Assembly: GCA_959605275.1 (NCBI GenBank)
Contig: CAUHFD010000021.1
Coordinates: 1 to 22,280 of the forward strand
Length of the DNA: 22,280 nt
Source of the DNA: an uncultured Eubacteriales bacterium
GTDB taxonomy: Bacteria > Bacillota > Clostridia > Oscillospirales > Ruminococcaceae
Direction of reading: 5' to 3'
Shown here: in pieces, positions 15,237 to 22,280 of the stretch
Layout of the letters: the number at the start of each line of letters is the position of its first letter
Numbering within the stretch: the stretch's first letter is position 1
The notes under the pieces: generated by a model
Databases searched by the model: none
What the model saw: the letters and a program-made list of their open reading frames with translations, nothing else
Told to the model about the DNA's origin: nothing
Made by a program: the position numbers and the translations under genes

Positions 15237-17177
15237 TTACAGCGTTTTTTTCTGTACTTCGTCAGTCAGCATATCAATAAACGCGCTAATCGGCATGACG
15301 CCCTTATCTCCCTCTTTGCGGGAGCGTACCGCAACCGCACCGGCTTCTGCTTCTTTGTCACCGATTACCAGCATATACGGCACCTTTTCCAACTGTGCCT
15401 CTCTGATTTTATATCCAATCTTTTCATTTCGATCGTCATACTCTACCCGCATACCGGCAGCCTTCAATTTCTCTACTACGGTCTGTGCGTATTCATGCTG
15501 ACGTTCTCCGATCGGCAGCACCTTGACCTGAGTCGGTGCTAGCCATGCCGGGAATGCACCTGCGTATTTCTCAATCAGCAATGCCAATGTCCGTTCGTAG
15601 CATCCGATAGAAGTGCGGTGAATGATATACGGATTCTTAGTCGTGCCATCTGCATCCACATATTCCATTCCGAATTTTTCGGCAAGCATCTGGTCGATCT
15701 GAATGGTGATCAAAGTATCCTCTTTGCCATGTACATTTCTGATTTGAATATCCAGCTTCGGACCGTAGAACGCTGCCTCACCGATGCCGATTTTATAAGG
15801 AATTTCCAGATGATCCAGGATTTTTTGCATCACACTCTGAGCCTCATCCCACTGTTCCGGAGTTCCGATATATTTGTCGCGGTCGTTCGGATCCCACTGT
15901 GAAAACCGGTAAGAAACATCCTCATACAACCCCAGCGTCTTGAGCATATAGATAGCAAGCTCCAAGCAGCTCTTAAATTCCTGCTCCAGTTGGGATGGTA
16001 GGCACATCAAATGTCCCTCGGATATCGTAAACTGACGTACCCGGATCAAGCCGTGCATTTCTCCGGACGCTTCGTTACGGAACAAGGTCGAAGTTTCATT
16101 GTACCGCAGTGGCAGTTCCCGATAGGAACGTTTTTTACTTAAATACGCCTGATATTGGAACGGACAAGTCATCGGGCGCAGCGCAAACACCTCGCTGTCC
16201 TTGCTTTCGTCGCCCAACACGAACATACCGTCTTGATAATGATCCCAGTGTCCCGACAGCTTATACAAATCGCTTTTTGCCATGTATGGTGTTTTGGTCA
16301 GCAACCAGCCGCGTTTTTCCTCTTCATCTTCTACAAAGCGCTGCAATAGCTGAATGACCTTTGCTCCCTTAGGCAACAGGATCGGCAAGCCCTGACCGAT
16401 CAGATCAGAGGTGGTAAAGAATCCCAGCTGACGTCCCAGCAAATTGTGATCCCGCTTTTTTGCCTCTTCCAGCATGGTGAGATGCTCTTCTAATTGAGAA
16501 GCTTTCGGAAAAGCCGTGCCGTATACGCGGCAAAGCTGTGCCTTGCTGGCATCTCCGCGCCAATATGCGCCGGTACAGTTAAGCAGTTTGACCGCCTTAA
16601 GCGGTGCAGTAGACATCAGATGAGGACCGGCACATAGATCTGTAAAATCTCCTTGGCTGTAAAAGCTGATATGCTCACCTTTATCTGCATGTTCTTTCGC
16701 TAATTCCACCTTATACGGTTCTCCCATTTCACCGAGTTTTGCCATTGCTTCCTGCGATGCCAGTTCAAACCGATTCAGTTCAATGCCTTCTTTGACGATT
16801 TTTTTCATCTCCGCCTCAATTTTTTCCAAATCCTCAGGCAGAAAAGGCTTTTCCACATCAAAGTCATAATAAAACCCGTTGTCAATTGCCGGACCGATTG
16901 CCAATTTCGCAGAAGGATACAATCGTTTCACTGCTTGCGCCAAAACGTGAGAGGCAGTATGCCAGAACGCCTTCTTACCCTCCGGATCATCAAAAGTGAG
17001 TATTTCCACCTCGCTGTTGGCGTGAAGCACCGTGCGCAAATCACACACCGCGCCGTTCACTTTTGCAGCGCAAGCGGCTTTATAAAGCCCCATGCTTAAA
17101 TCTTTGGCAATATCCGCAACCGATATTCCTTCTTGATACTCTTTTACAGTACCGTCTTTTAAAGTAATCTGTATCAT
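15237..17177 (-). CDS. thrS: threonyl-tRNA synthetase
   Basis: It charges tRNA-Thr. The 646 residues have the bacterial layout: TGS domain (1-61), editing domain, class II catalytic core and anticodon-binding domain. Editing residues His73, His77, Cys182 and His186 match the known positions. The zinc ligands are Cys338 (PMTCPF), His389 (SEGHL) and His520 (IIHR). The core motifs differ from the textbook form: MTCPFQ where MNCPGH is usual, NETSTLFRNEAS in place of AELGTVHRYE-type sequence, and RQFTISEGH in place of RGFTQDDAH. So this is a divergent but apparently complete subtype. The ATG at 17177 has AAAGGAG upstream. A T-box controls it. Confidence 0.97.
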   Translation of the reverse strand: MIQITLKDGTVKEYQEGISVADIAKDLSMGLYKAACAAKVNGAVCDLRTVLHANSEVEILTFDDPEGKKAFWHTASHVLAQAVKRLYPSAKLAIGPAIDNGFYYDFDVEKPFLPEDLEKIEAEMKKIVKEGIELNRFELASQEAMAKLGEMGEPYKVELAKEHADKGEHISFYSQGDFTDLCAGPHLMSTAPLKAVKLLNCTGAYWRGDASKAQLCRVYGTAFPKASQLEEHLTMLEEAKKRDHNLLGRQLGFFTTSDLIGQGLPILLPKGAKVIQLLQRFVEDEEEKRGWLLTKTPYMAKSDLYKLSGHWDHYQDGMFVLGDESKDSEVFALRPMTCPFQYQAYLSKKRSYRELPLRYNETSTLFRNEASGEMHGLIRVRQFTISEGHLMCLPSQLEQEFKSCLELAIYMLKTLGLYEDVSYRFSQWDPNDRDKYIGTPEQWDEAQSVMQKILDHLEIPYKIGIGEAAFYGPKLDIQIRNVHGKEDTLITIQIDQMLAEKFGMEYVDADGTTKNPYIIHRTSIGCYERTLALLIEKYAGAFPAWLAPTQVKVLPIGERQHEYAQTVVEKLKAAGMRVEYDDRNEKIGYKIREAQLEKVPYMLVIGDKEAEAGAVAVRSRKEGDKGVMPISAFIDMLTDEVQKKTL

Positions 17178-17210
17178 CTTTTTGATCTCCTTTTATCTTG
17201 TTCAATTTAT

Positions 17211-17466
17211 AAAAAATGCCCCATCCCTATCCATAGACAGGGATGAAGCATATCACTCCACGGTTCCACCCAACTTGCGGGAAAATCCCGCCGCTTAACA
17301 GCCTGTTAACGGTAGCCACACCGTCACGGTTAAACGCAGTCTGACAAAAACTGCTTTTCCCGCACTCTCCGGGGCGGTAGCAACAACTTCGGTACAAGCT
17401 TGCTTCCAGCACGCTGTCCGCGGCAAGCCTCTCTGGTTGTACGTTTCTTGTAATTGCCTTCCCCAT
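17211..17466 (-). promoter_or_regulatory. T-box riboswitch (threonine), thrS leader
   Basis: On the minus strand the leader carries the T-box bulge motif GGGTGGAACCGTGG (about 17271-17258). In Stem I an AGAGAG bulge and the GCTGGAAGC element are visible. Below the helix ACAA/TTGT the specifier loop reads ACC then GAAG, with ACC (17393-17391) a threonine codon. A terminator hairpin of about 13 bp (17216-17251) is followed by six T. Uncharged tRNA-Thr should stabilise the antiterminator and allow thrS, and probably lepA-hemW, to be transcribed. The base after TGG in the T-box is A, which predicts U as the tRNA discriminator. Confidence 0.92.
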
Positions 17467-17586
17467 CTACGATTTTATACTATTACATTGTAATTGCACC
17501 ACACTTAATCGTGCAAAAACAAAATAAGAATTATATTTCTTGAATTTTTCAAGCCATTCAGCTTATTCAAGCTATATCTTGTTTCT

Positions 17587-17615
17587 ATTATATGCGCAAA
17601 TATTCGTTTTGTCAA
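17587..17615 (-). promoter_or_regulatory. sigma-A promoter of thrS
   Basis: On the minus strand both hexamers are perfect: TTGACA (17610-17615) and TATAAT (17587-17592), with a 17-bp spacer. The leader to the thrS ATG is about 400 nt. Confidence 0.92.
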
Positions 17616-17616
17616 G

Positions 17617-17646
17617 AGCAGCACTTTTTCAAGCAAAAGCGCTGCT
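17617..17646. repeat. inverted repeat between divergent thrS and cspA promoters
   Basis: The 12-bp arms AGCAGCACTTTT and AAAAGCGCTGCT differ from perfect pairing at one position; the loop is TCAAGC. The repeat directly abuts the thrS -35 side and lies 44 bp upstream of the cspA -35, so it may bind a regulator. Confidence 0.5.
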
Positions 17647-17689
17647 TTTCAAGTACTGCGACTCGATAAGAAATTTTTTTATTGTATGC

Positions 17690-17718
17690 TTGACTTTTTT
17701 TGTGAACCATGCTATAAT
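17690..17718 (+). promoter_or_regulatory. sigma-A promoter of cspA
   Basis: TTGACT (17690-17695), a 17-bp spacer and a perfect TATAAT (17713-17718) precede a 234-nt leader. Transcription should begin near 17725. Confidence 0.88.
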
Positions 17719-17725
17719 GAGTATG

Positions 17726-17817
17726 TTGTTTTGGATAGATTAAGTGATTACCACATTGTTTCAATCATTTATCGTATATCTGATTGAAACAATGTGTTTT
17801 TATTTGTTCCAAAACAA
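17726..17817 (+). promoter_or_regulatory. nested hairpin with terminator-like core in the cspA leader
   Basis: A perfect 16-bp inverted repeat (17752-17767 with 17781-17796, arm CACATTGTTTCAATCA, 13-nt loop) is followed by TTTTT, like a Rho-independent terminator. It is enclosed by a second perfect pair, TTGTTTTGGA (17726-17735) with TCCAAAACAA (17808-17817), which starts at the first transcribed bases. The arrangement suggests attenuation or temperature-dependent folding; this is inference. Confidence 0.65.
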
Positions 17818-17958
17818 AATGAAAGAACCTGTTAAAAGATCGAACGGATGATGGTGAGTCGTATTGAGCCATTTGATGATATTTGTCACACAGATGCAGT
17901 AAAACTTCCAGCAGCTCGGATTTTGATCAGGATTCTAATTTTAATGGAGGTACCTATT

Positions 17959-18165
17959 ATGAACAACGGTACAGTAAAATGGTTTAATGCTGAGAAAGGA
18001 TTCGGTTTCATCTCTAACGATGACGGCGGCGACGATGTATTCGTACATTTTTCCGCTATTGTAGCAGACGGCTACAAAACACTCAACGAGGGTCAAAAAG
18101 TTACTTTTGATATCGAAAAAGACGATCGTGGTTTAAAAGCTGCTAACGTTTCCCCGGTACTGTAA
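17959..18165 (+). CDS. cspA: cold shock protein, CspA family
   Basis: A 68-residue single cold-shock domain, an RNA chaperone that melts RNA structure at low temperature. The RNA-binding motifs KGFGFI and VFVHF are intact. The ATG at 17959 has GGAGG eight bases upstream. The frame stays open for 37 more codons upstream (ATG at 17848), but that part lacks a ribosome binding site and does not look like cold-shock protein. The long leader is typical of cold-shock genes. The gene faces ftsH, and two back-to-back terminators separate them. Which csp paralogue it is cannot be told, so the symbol is generic. Confidence 0.97.
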   Translation: MNNGTVKWFNAEKGFGFISNDDGGDDVFVHFSAIVADGYKTLNEGQKVTFDIEKDDRGLKAANVSPVL

Positions 18166-18179
18166 GATCGACCATTCAA

Positions 18180-18216
18180 AGCAGGGAACAAACTTAAGTT
18201 TGTTCCCTGCTTTTTT
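18180..18216 (+). terminator. Rho-independent terminator of cspA
   Basis: A perfect 32-bp palindrome (16-bp arms, arm AGCAGGGAACAAACTT) is followed by six T. It begins 15 bp beyond the cspA stop. Confidence 0.93.
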
Positions 18217-18222
18217 GTGTTC

Positions 18223-18252
18223 AAAAAACCACGCTCTTTGAGCGTGGTTTTT
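18223..18252 (-). terminator. terminator of ftsH, probably bidirectional
   Basis: The stem CCACGCTC/GAGCGTGG with a 3-nt loop is flanked by A6 on the left and T5 on the right, so it can act on both strands. On the minus strand it lies 13 bp after the ftsH stop. Confidence 0.88.
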
Positions 18253-18260
18253 AATAGCAG

Positions 18261-20210
18261 TTAAATATTGGTTGCTTGGTTTTCATCCTGTTCCGGTGTT
18301 TGTTTTAATTGCTTTTGCGCATTGTATTTTTCAAGCTCCGCATCAGCATCATAATACATCTCACCGGTCATTAACTTCTTAAACACATCACCGTCAACCT
18401 TCTCGTTGACAATCAAATATTTGGCAACCAAATCCAGTTGCTCCATGTGAGCGGATAAGATATCCTTGGTTTTTTCATACGCGGTATCAATGATTTCCCG
18501 TACTTCCGCATCAATTTCAGCCGCAACATTCTCAGAATAATTCCGTTCCTGTCCGTAATCTCTGCCAAGGAACACCTCGTGATCACCTTGTCCGTAAACA
18601 ATCGGTCCCAGTTTTTCGCTGAAGCCGTACCGCGTCACCATGTTTCTTGCTATACTAGAAGCTCGCTCGATATCATTGGATGCACCGGTCGAAATATCAT
18701 CCAGCACCAACTTTTCTGCCACACGGCCGCCCAGCAAAACGACGATTTCTTCTTTCATCTCGCCTTTTCTTCTGTAACTGCGGTCTTCCTCCGGCAAAGA
18801 CATCGTAAATCCGCCTGCCATTCCGCGGGGGATAATCGATATCTGATGCACAGGACTCTGCGTTTCACAATAATAAGTTGCAATCGCATGACCTGCCTCG
18901 TGATATGCCGTCAGCTTTTTCTCTTTGTCGGTAATAACCTTAGACTTTTTCTCCGGTCCCGCAACGACCTTAATGGTTGCTTCCTCAATATCCACTTCGG
19001 TAATTGCTTTGCGTCCTCTTCTTGCAGCCAAAAGCGCCGCTTCATTCATCAGATTTTCCAGATCTGCGCCGGTGAATCCGGCAGTGGATTTCGCAATGAC
19101 ACCCAAATCCACATCAAATCCAAGCGGTTTGTTCCGGGAGTGTACCTTTAAGATTTCCTCTCTGCCCTTTACATCGGGATATCCGACCACAACCTCACGG
19201 TCAAATCGTCCCGGACGCAGCAACGCCGGATCCAAAATATCACGGCGGTTCGTTGCCGCAATGACGATAACGCCCTCATTAGCGCCGAAACCATCCATTT
19301 CAACCAGTAACTGGTTCAAAGTCTGCTCCCTCTCATCGTGACCGCCGCCGAGACCGGCTCCGCGGTGACGACCGACTGCATCAATTTCATCGATGAATAT
19401 AATAGACGGAGCGTTTTTCTTTGCCTGATCGAATAAATCACGTACTCTGGAAGCACCAACACCAACAAACATCTCCACAAAATCGGAACCCGAAATAGAG
19501 AAGAACGGCACAGCCGCTTCTCCCGCAACCGCTCTTGCAAGCAGCGTTTTACCGGTACCGGGAGGGCCCATCAGCAATACGCCTTTCGGAATCCGTGCAC
19601 CCAGTTCATTAAATTTCTTCGGATTTTTAAGGAATTCGACGATTTCAGCCAGTTCTTCTTTTTCCTCTTCCGCACCGGCAACCTCAGCAAAGGTCGTTTT
19701 CTTTGCTTGCTGTGCCGTATTTTTCAGCTGCGCTTTTCCAAACTGAGAAATCTTGCCGCCGCCGTTTGTCTGCTTCATCATGTAGAACCAAAAGAACACC
19801 ATCGCGCCAATTAACAGCACAATCGGGATCAGGCTCATCAGGAAAGAATAATCCTTCGCTTCCTTATAAACAAACTCAATCCGATCGTCCGGATTATCCT
19901 TATTGTATTCTAACACAATCGGCTCAACCGCTTCTACAAACAAACCGACATGCGGAACTTTATAAGTATTGACTTTTTCCTTGCCGTCTTTGCCCGTTTC
20001 TCCTTTGAGCTTATAGTTCAATTGTCCGCTGCCCAGATCCAGTGAAAATTCAGACACCTTGTTATCCTGAAAATAACCGACTATTTCAGAATAGGTAGTG
20101 GTTTGCGTCTGTCCGGTCTGAAATTGTGACAGCATAAAGGTCATCCCGATAAGCAAGGCGATAACCAGCACTACATATAAAATAATGCTTTTGTTATTTT
20201 TATTTGTCAA
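18261..20210 (-). CDS. ftsH: ATP-dependent zinc metalloprotease FtsH
   Basis: A membrane-anchored AAA+ protease that degrades misassembled membrane proteins and some regulators, and takes part in sporulation in Bacillus. The 649 residues show transmembrane segment 1 at about 8-27, an extracytoplasmic domain, segment 2 at about 122-145, Walker A GPPGTGKT at 215-222, Walker B IIFIDEIDA at about 270-278, the second region of homology ending LLRPGRFDR, and the zinc site HEAGH at 437-441. The start is a TTG at 20210; GGGAG lies 11 bases upstream, rather far, but no better codon exists. It follows hpt after 106 bp without a clear terminator, so tilS-hpt-ftsH is probably one unit. Confidence 0.98.
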   Translation of the reverse strand: MTNKNNKSIILYVVLVIALLIGMTFMLSQFQTGQTQTTTYSEIVGYFQDNKVSEFSLDLGSGQLNYKLKGETGKDGKEKVNTYKVPHVGLFVEAVEPIVLEYNKDNPDDRIEFVYKEAKDYSFLMSLIPIVLLIGAMVFFWFYMMKQTNGGGKISQFGKAQLKNTAQQAKKTTFAEVAGAEEEKEELAEIVEFLKNPKKFNELGARIPKGVLLMGPPGTGKTLLARAVAGEAAVPFFSISGSDFVEMFVGVGASRVRDLFDQAKKNAPSIIFIDEIDAVGRHRGAGLGGGHDEREQTLNQLLVEMDGFGANEGVIVIAATNRRDILDPALLRPGRFDREVVVGYPDVKGREEILKVHSRNKPLGFDVDLGVIAKSTAGFTGADLENLMNEAALLAARRGRKAITEVDIEEATIKVVAGPEKKSKVITDKEKKLTAYHEAGHAIATYYCETQSPVHQISIIPRGMAGGFTMSLPEEDRSYRRKGEMKEEIVVLLGGRVAEKLVLDDISTGASNDIERASSIARNMVTRYGFSEKLGPIVYGQGDHEVFLGRDYGQERNYSENVAAEIDAEVREIIDTAYEKTKDILSAHMEQLDLVAKYLIVNEKVDGDVFKKLMTGEMYYDADAELEKYNAQKQLKQTPEQDENQATNI

Positions 20211-20316
20211 TCAGTTCACAACTCCCTTAATTAATCTCCGATATGAATCAATTTTGTTTTTATGAAACAGCGGCACTCTTGTCCCCTTCGGAACACGGCA
20301 CCTACTTATAATATAC

Positions 20317-20859
20317 CTATGGTTTATTATACACCTCTGGTTTTAAAATACCCACATAAGGTAAATTTCTGTATTTTTCATCATAATCCAAGCCGTAGCC
20401 GACCACAAATTCGTCCGGTACATGGAAACAAGAATAATCCGCTTTGATATCGGCTTGTCTTCTTTCCGGCTTGTCAAGCAAGGTACAGATTTTGATGGAT
20501 CGGGTTCCTCTCTGCTCCAACATGGTTTTGATATAGCTTAACGTCATTCCGCTGTCCAGAATATCTTCTACAATGAGCAGGTCACGATCCTTTAAATCAA
20601 TATCCAGATCCTTTATGATTTTTACTACGCCACTGGTTTTAACGCCGCTGCCGTAGCTGGAAACACACATAAAGTCTATCTCGCACGGAATGGTGACTTC
20701 TCTCATCAAATCCGCCATAAAAACAACCGAGCCTTTCAGCACACTGACCATCAGCAAATTTTTATCCCGATAATCCTCGCTGATTTTTTTTCCCAATTCC
20801 GCTACTTTACGATGTAATTCTTCTTCAGTAATCAACGCTTTTAAAATATCACTCTTCAT
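20317..20859 (-). CDS. hpt: hypoxanthine phosphoribosyltransferase
   Basis: A purine-salvage enzyme that joins hypoxanthine (and often guanine) to PRPP to give IMP or GMP. The 180 residues include the PRPP-binding motif VEDILDSGMT at 97-106, the VLKGS loop near residues 40-44, and the C-terminal segment VVGYGLDYDEKYRNLPYVG. The ATG at 20859 overlaps the tilS stop by four bases (ATGA) and has GAAGGG upstream, so translation is likely coupled. The tilS-hpt-ftsH order is the classic Bacillota arrangement. Confidence 0.97.
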   Translation of the reverse strand: MKSDILKALITEEELHRKVAELGKKISEDYRDKNLLMVSVLKGSVVFMADLMREVTIPCEIDFMCVSSYGSGVKTSGVVKIIKDLDIDLKDRDLLIVEDILDSGMTLSYIKTMLEQRGTRSIKICTLLDKPERRQADIKADYSCFHVPDEFVVGYGLDYDEKYRNLPYVGILKPEVYNKP

Positions 20860-22205
20860 GAATTGCCCTTCTCTTCCACTACAAGATATTTTTCTGTTTT
20901 CGCGTCCGGCACCACACGATCGGAAATGCCGAAACCTTCAACGTATATTATACCACGTTCATCGCAGATTAGAAAGATTTTTTCACGCATTTCTTGTGGA
21001 ATTTTCGCTTCATTGAACAGTTTTTTTATACTTTTTGTAATATGCCTGTCAAATATACGAAATTGGTCGCCGCTACATCGTTGTCTTATTATTAGTTTAC
21101 CAATTATTTTATCATAATCAAGGAGTTTATATGTGGAATTCTTGAATATTTCTTGAATGCGGATAAAATCCTCCTTGTTTTTGATCCAAAATCTGTATTT
21201 TTTGCCCGACGGCATCTTGATTTCTTTCGTTTCCAACGGAAATTCGAAATATGATGCTTTCTCTGTCTTTTTCGAAAGCATCAACTTTCCGTTTTGACAG
21301 GTGCAGAAAAAATCGCCGGTAATATTGATTTTACCGCAGCCCGAACGAACAATTTCGGAGATTCTGTCGAGCGTCTGAAAATCATAATCAATCCCGTTTT
21401 TTTGCAGCCAAAGCATTAGCACCCGATGCATAACTGCCGAATGGCATTCCCGCAATTCAGAAACTGCAAGCTGATTCTCCTCGCTGACTTGTTGCCATTT
21501 CTCCGCTGCCGCCTGCTCCAGAAAATCCTGATCTTCTGACAGCGATCTGCCCAGCTGCGCCGCATGAACAGCCGCGCCGGAATTGATTTCACGTAGTCTT
21601 GGAATCACCTCCAGCCGCAGTTTGTTTCGGCTGTAAGCCGTATCCAGATTGGTACTGTCGATGACATAAGCGATACCGTGTGCGTAACAATATGCTTCTG
21701 TTTCCTCCCGCGAGACCATGATCAACGGACGAATAATATTGTCCCGCACCGGCGGAATGCCGCAAAGTCCCTTGCCGCCGCAGCCTCGAACCAGATTAAA
21801 CAACTGCGTTTCAAAGCTGTCTGACAGCGTATGCGCAGTTGCAATCTTCCCCTCTGCGCTGGCGGATTCCGCAAACATTCGATAACGCTCATTTCTGCCC
21901 GCTTCCTCTAAGGTTTGTCCGTATTTTTCGGCGACGGAACGAATATCAATCTGTTCTGTTCGAAGCGGTACCTGCCACTGTGCGCATATCTCCTCCACAT
22001 GCCGCTGATCCCGCATGCTTTCCTCTCCGCGCAGCAGATGATTGATATGACAGGCTGTAATCCGCAGCTGATAATCCGGAAGCTCATGAGTTAAAAAATA
22101 CAGCAGTGCCAAAGAATCGGCACCGCCGGAAACCCCCACAACAACATGGTCGTGGGGAGACAGCATATGATATCTGTCAATACAATCAATAACCTTGCGG
22201 TTCAT
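20856..22205 (-). CDS. tilS: tRNA(Ile)-lysidine synthase
   Basis: TilS attaches lysine to C34 of tRNA-Ile(CAU), changing both its decoding and its charging; it is normally essential. The 449-residue protein has the PP-loop SGGADS at 26-31, the ACHINHLLRGEES segment and a C-terminal TilS domain. The start is the ATG at 22205 with GGAG about 10 bases upstream; the frame stays open to 22277, but those extra codons overlap the end of an upstream frame and do not resemble TilS. The last third is noticeably more AT-rich and lysine/isoleucine-rich than the first part. Confidence 0.96.
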   Translation of the reverse strand: MNRKVIDCIDRYHMLSPHDHVVVGVSGGADSLALLYFLTHELPDYQLRITACHINHLLRGEESMRDQRHVEEICAQWQVPLRTEQIDIRSVAEKYGQTLEEAGRNERYRMFAESASAEGKIATAHTLSDSFETQLFNLVRGCGGKGLCGIPPVRDNIIRPLIMVSREETEAYCYAHGIAYVIDSTNLDTAYSRNKLRLEVIPRLREINSGAAVHAAQLGRSLSEDQDFLEQAAAEKWQQVSEENQLAVSELRECHSAVMHRVLMLWLQKNGIDYDFQTLDRISEIVRSGCGKINITGDFFCTCQNGKLMLSKKTEKASYFEFPLETKEIKMPSGKKYRFWIKNKEDFIRIQEIFKNSTYKLLDYDKIIGKLIIRQRCSGDQFRIFDRHITKSIKKLFNEAKIPQEMREKIFLICDERGIIYVEGFGISDRVVPDAKTEKYLVVEEKGNS

Positions 22206-22280
22206 CTCGATACAACTCCAAATTGCTGAATCTGGTAAACTGCCCGTCCCATGCCAGCTTAACTGTGTCCGCCTCACCGT
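22186..22280 (-). CDS. 3' end of an unidentified gene (cut by the right edge)
   Basis: A minus-strand frame enters from the right edge and stops at 22186-22188, overlapping the tilS start by 20 bases. The 30 visible residues, with LAWDGQFTRFSNLELYRDE in the middle, look like ordinary protein, more so than the competing frame that extends tilS upstream. Too little is visible to name it. It does not look like the C-terminus of SpoIIE, the usual upstream neighbour of tilS in Bacillus. Confidence 0.4.
   Translation of the reverse strand, partial: GEADTVKLAWDGQFTRFSNLELYRDEPQGY

Noticed and set aside
17227..17466. 79-codon minus-strand frame before thrS
   Set aside because: It coincides with the T-box stem I, antiterminator and terminator, so the conservation expected there is RNA structure, not protein.
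17480..17494. ATTACA-TGTAAT type inverted repeat in the thrS leader
   Set aside because: The half-site spacing of one base does not fit known operators of this shape, such as the CopY box, and it lies well downstream of the promoter, so I did not call it an operator.
17848..17958. In-frame 37-codon N-terminal extension of cspA
   Set aside because: The cold-shock domain starts exactly at the ATG at 17959, which has GGAGG at ideal spacing; the extension lacks a ribosome binding site and lies in the leader.

Overview
The window is a chromosomal stretch from a low-to-mid GC, spore-forming Bacillota, most likely a Clostridia member of the Oscillospirales/Ruminococcaceae type. This placement is inferred from SpoVS next to YmdB, an Asp23-family protein next to a FakA-like kinase, a T-box in front of thrS, the tilS-hpt-ftsH order, strong AAGGAGG-type ribosome binding sites and frequent TTG starts. 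Almost every gene lies on the minus strand; cspA is the only clear plus-strand gene. I see no rRNA, tRNA, CRISPR array, insertion sequence or phage gene.

Reading each unit in its direction of transcription, from the right edge leftwards: (1) the end of an unidentified gene, then tilS, hpt and ftsH (tRNA-Ile decoding, purine salvage, membrane proteolysis), ending at a terminator at about 18.2 kb. (2) cspA runs the opposite way toward ftsH, from a sigma-A promoter and a 234-nt leader with a nested hairpin. (3) thrS-lepA-hemW lies behind a perfect-consensus promoter and a threonine (ACC) T-box. (4) A 53-aa single-span membrane protein has its own promoter and terminator. (5) A metal-dependent amidohydrolase and rnhA follow, rnhA with its own promoter. 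(6) iscS, a NifU/IscU-type scaffold gene and mnmA form a sulfur-transfer operon behind a leader of about 195 nt with no IscR gene. (7) ymdB follows, then spoVS, an orphan oligopeptide-type binding lipoprotein, asp23, a fakA-like gene and recG, ending at a terminator at about 0.28 kb.

Most of the window is conserved housekeeping DNA. RecG, RNase HI, MnmA, TilS, LepA and ThrS serve genome upkeep and translation. IscS and the scaffold feed sulfur to Fe-S clusters and to MnmA, and Fe-S clusters are needed by radical-SAM HemW. No complete novel multi-gene system is evident. The least ordinary parts are the cspA leader (terminator-like hairpin inside an enclosing helix), the 53-aa membrane protein, the orphan lipoprotein between spoVS and asp23-fakA, the iscS leader, and a ThrS with diverged catalytic motifs under T-box control together with lepA and hemW.

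Both edges carry open frames I could not identify: at 1-271 (minus) and 22186-22280 (minus).
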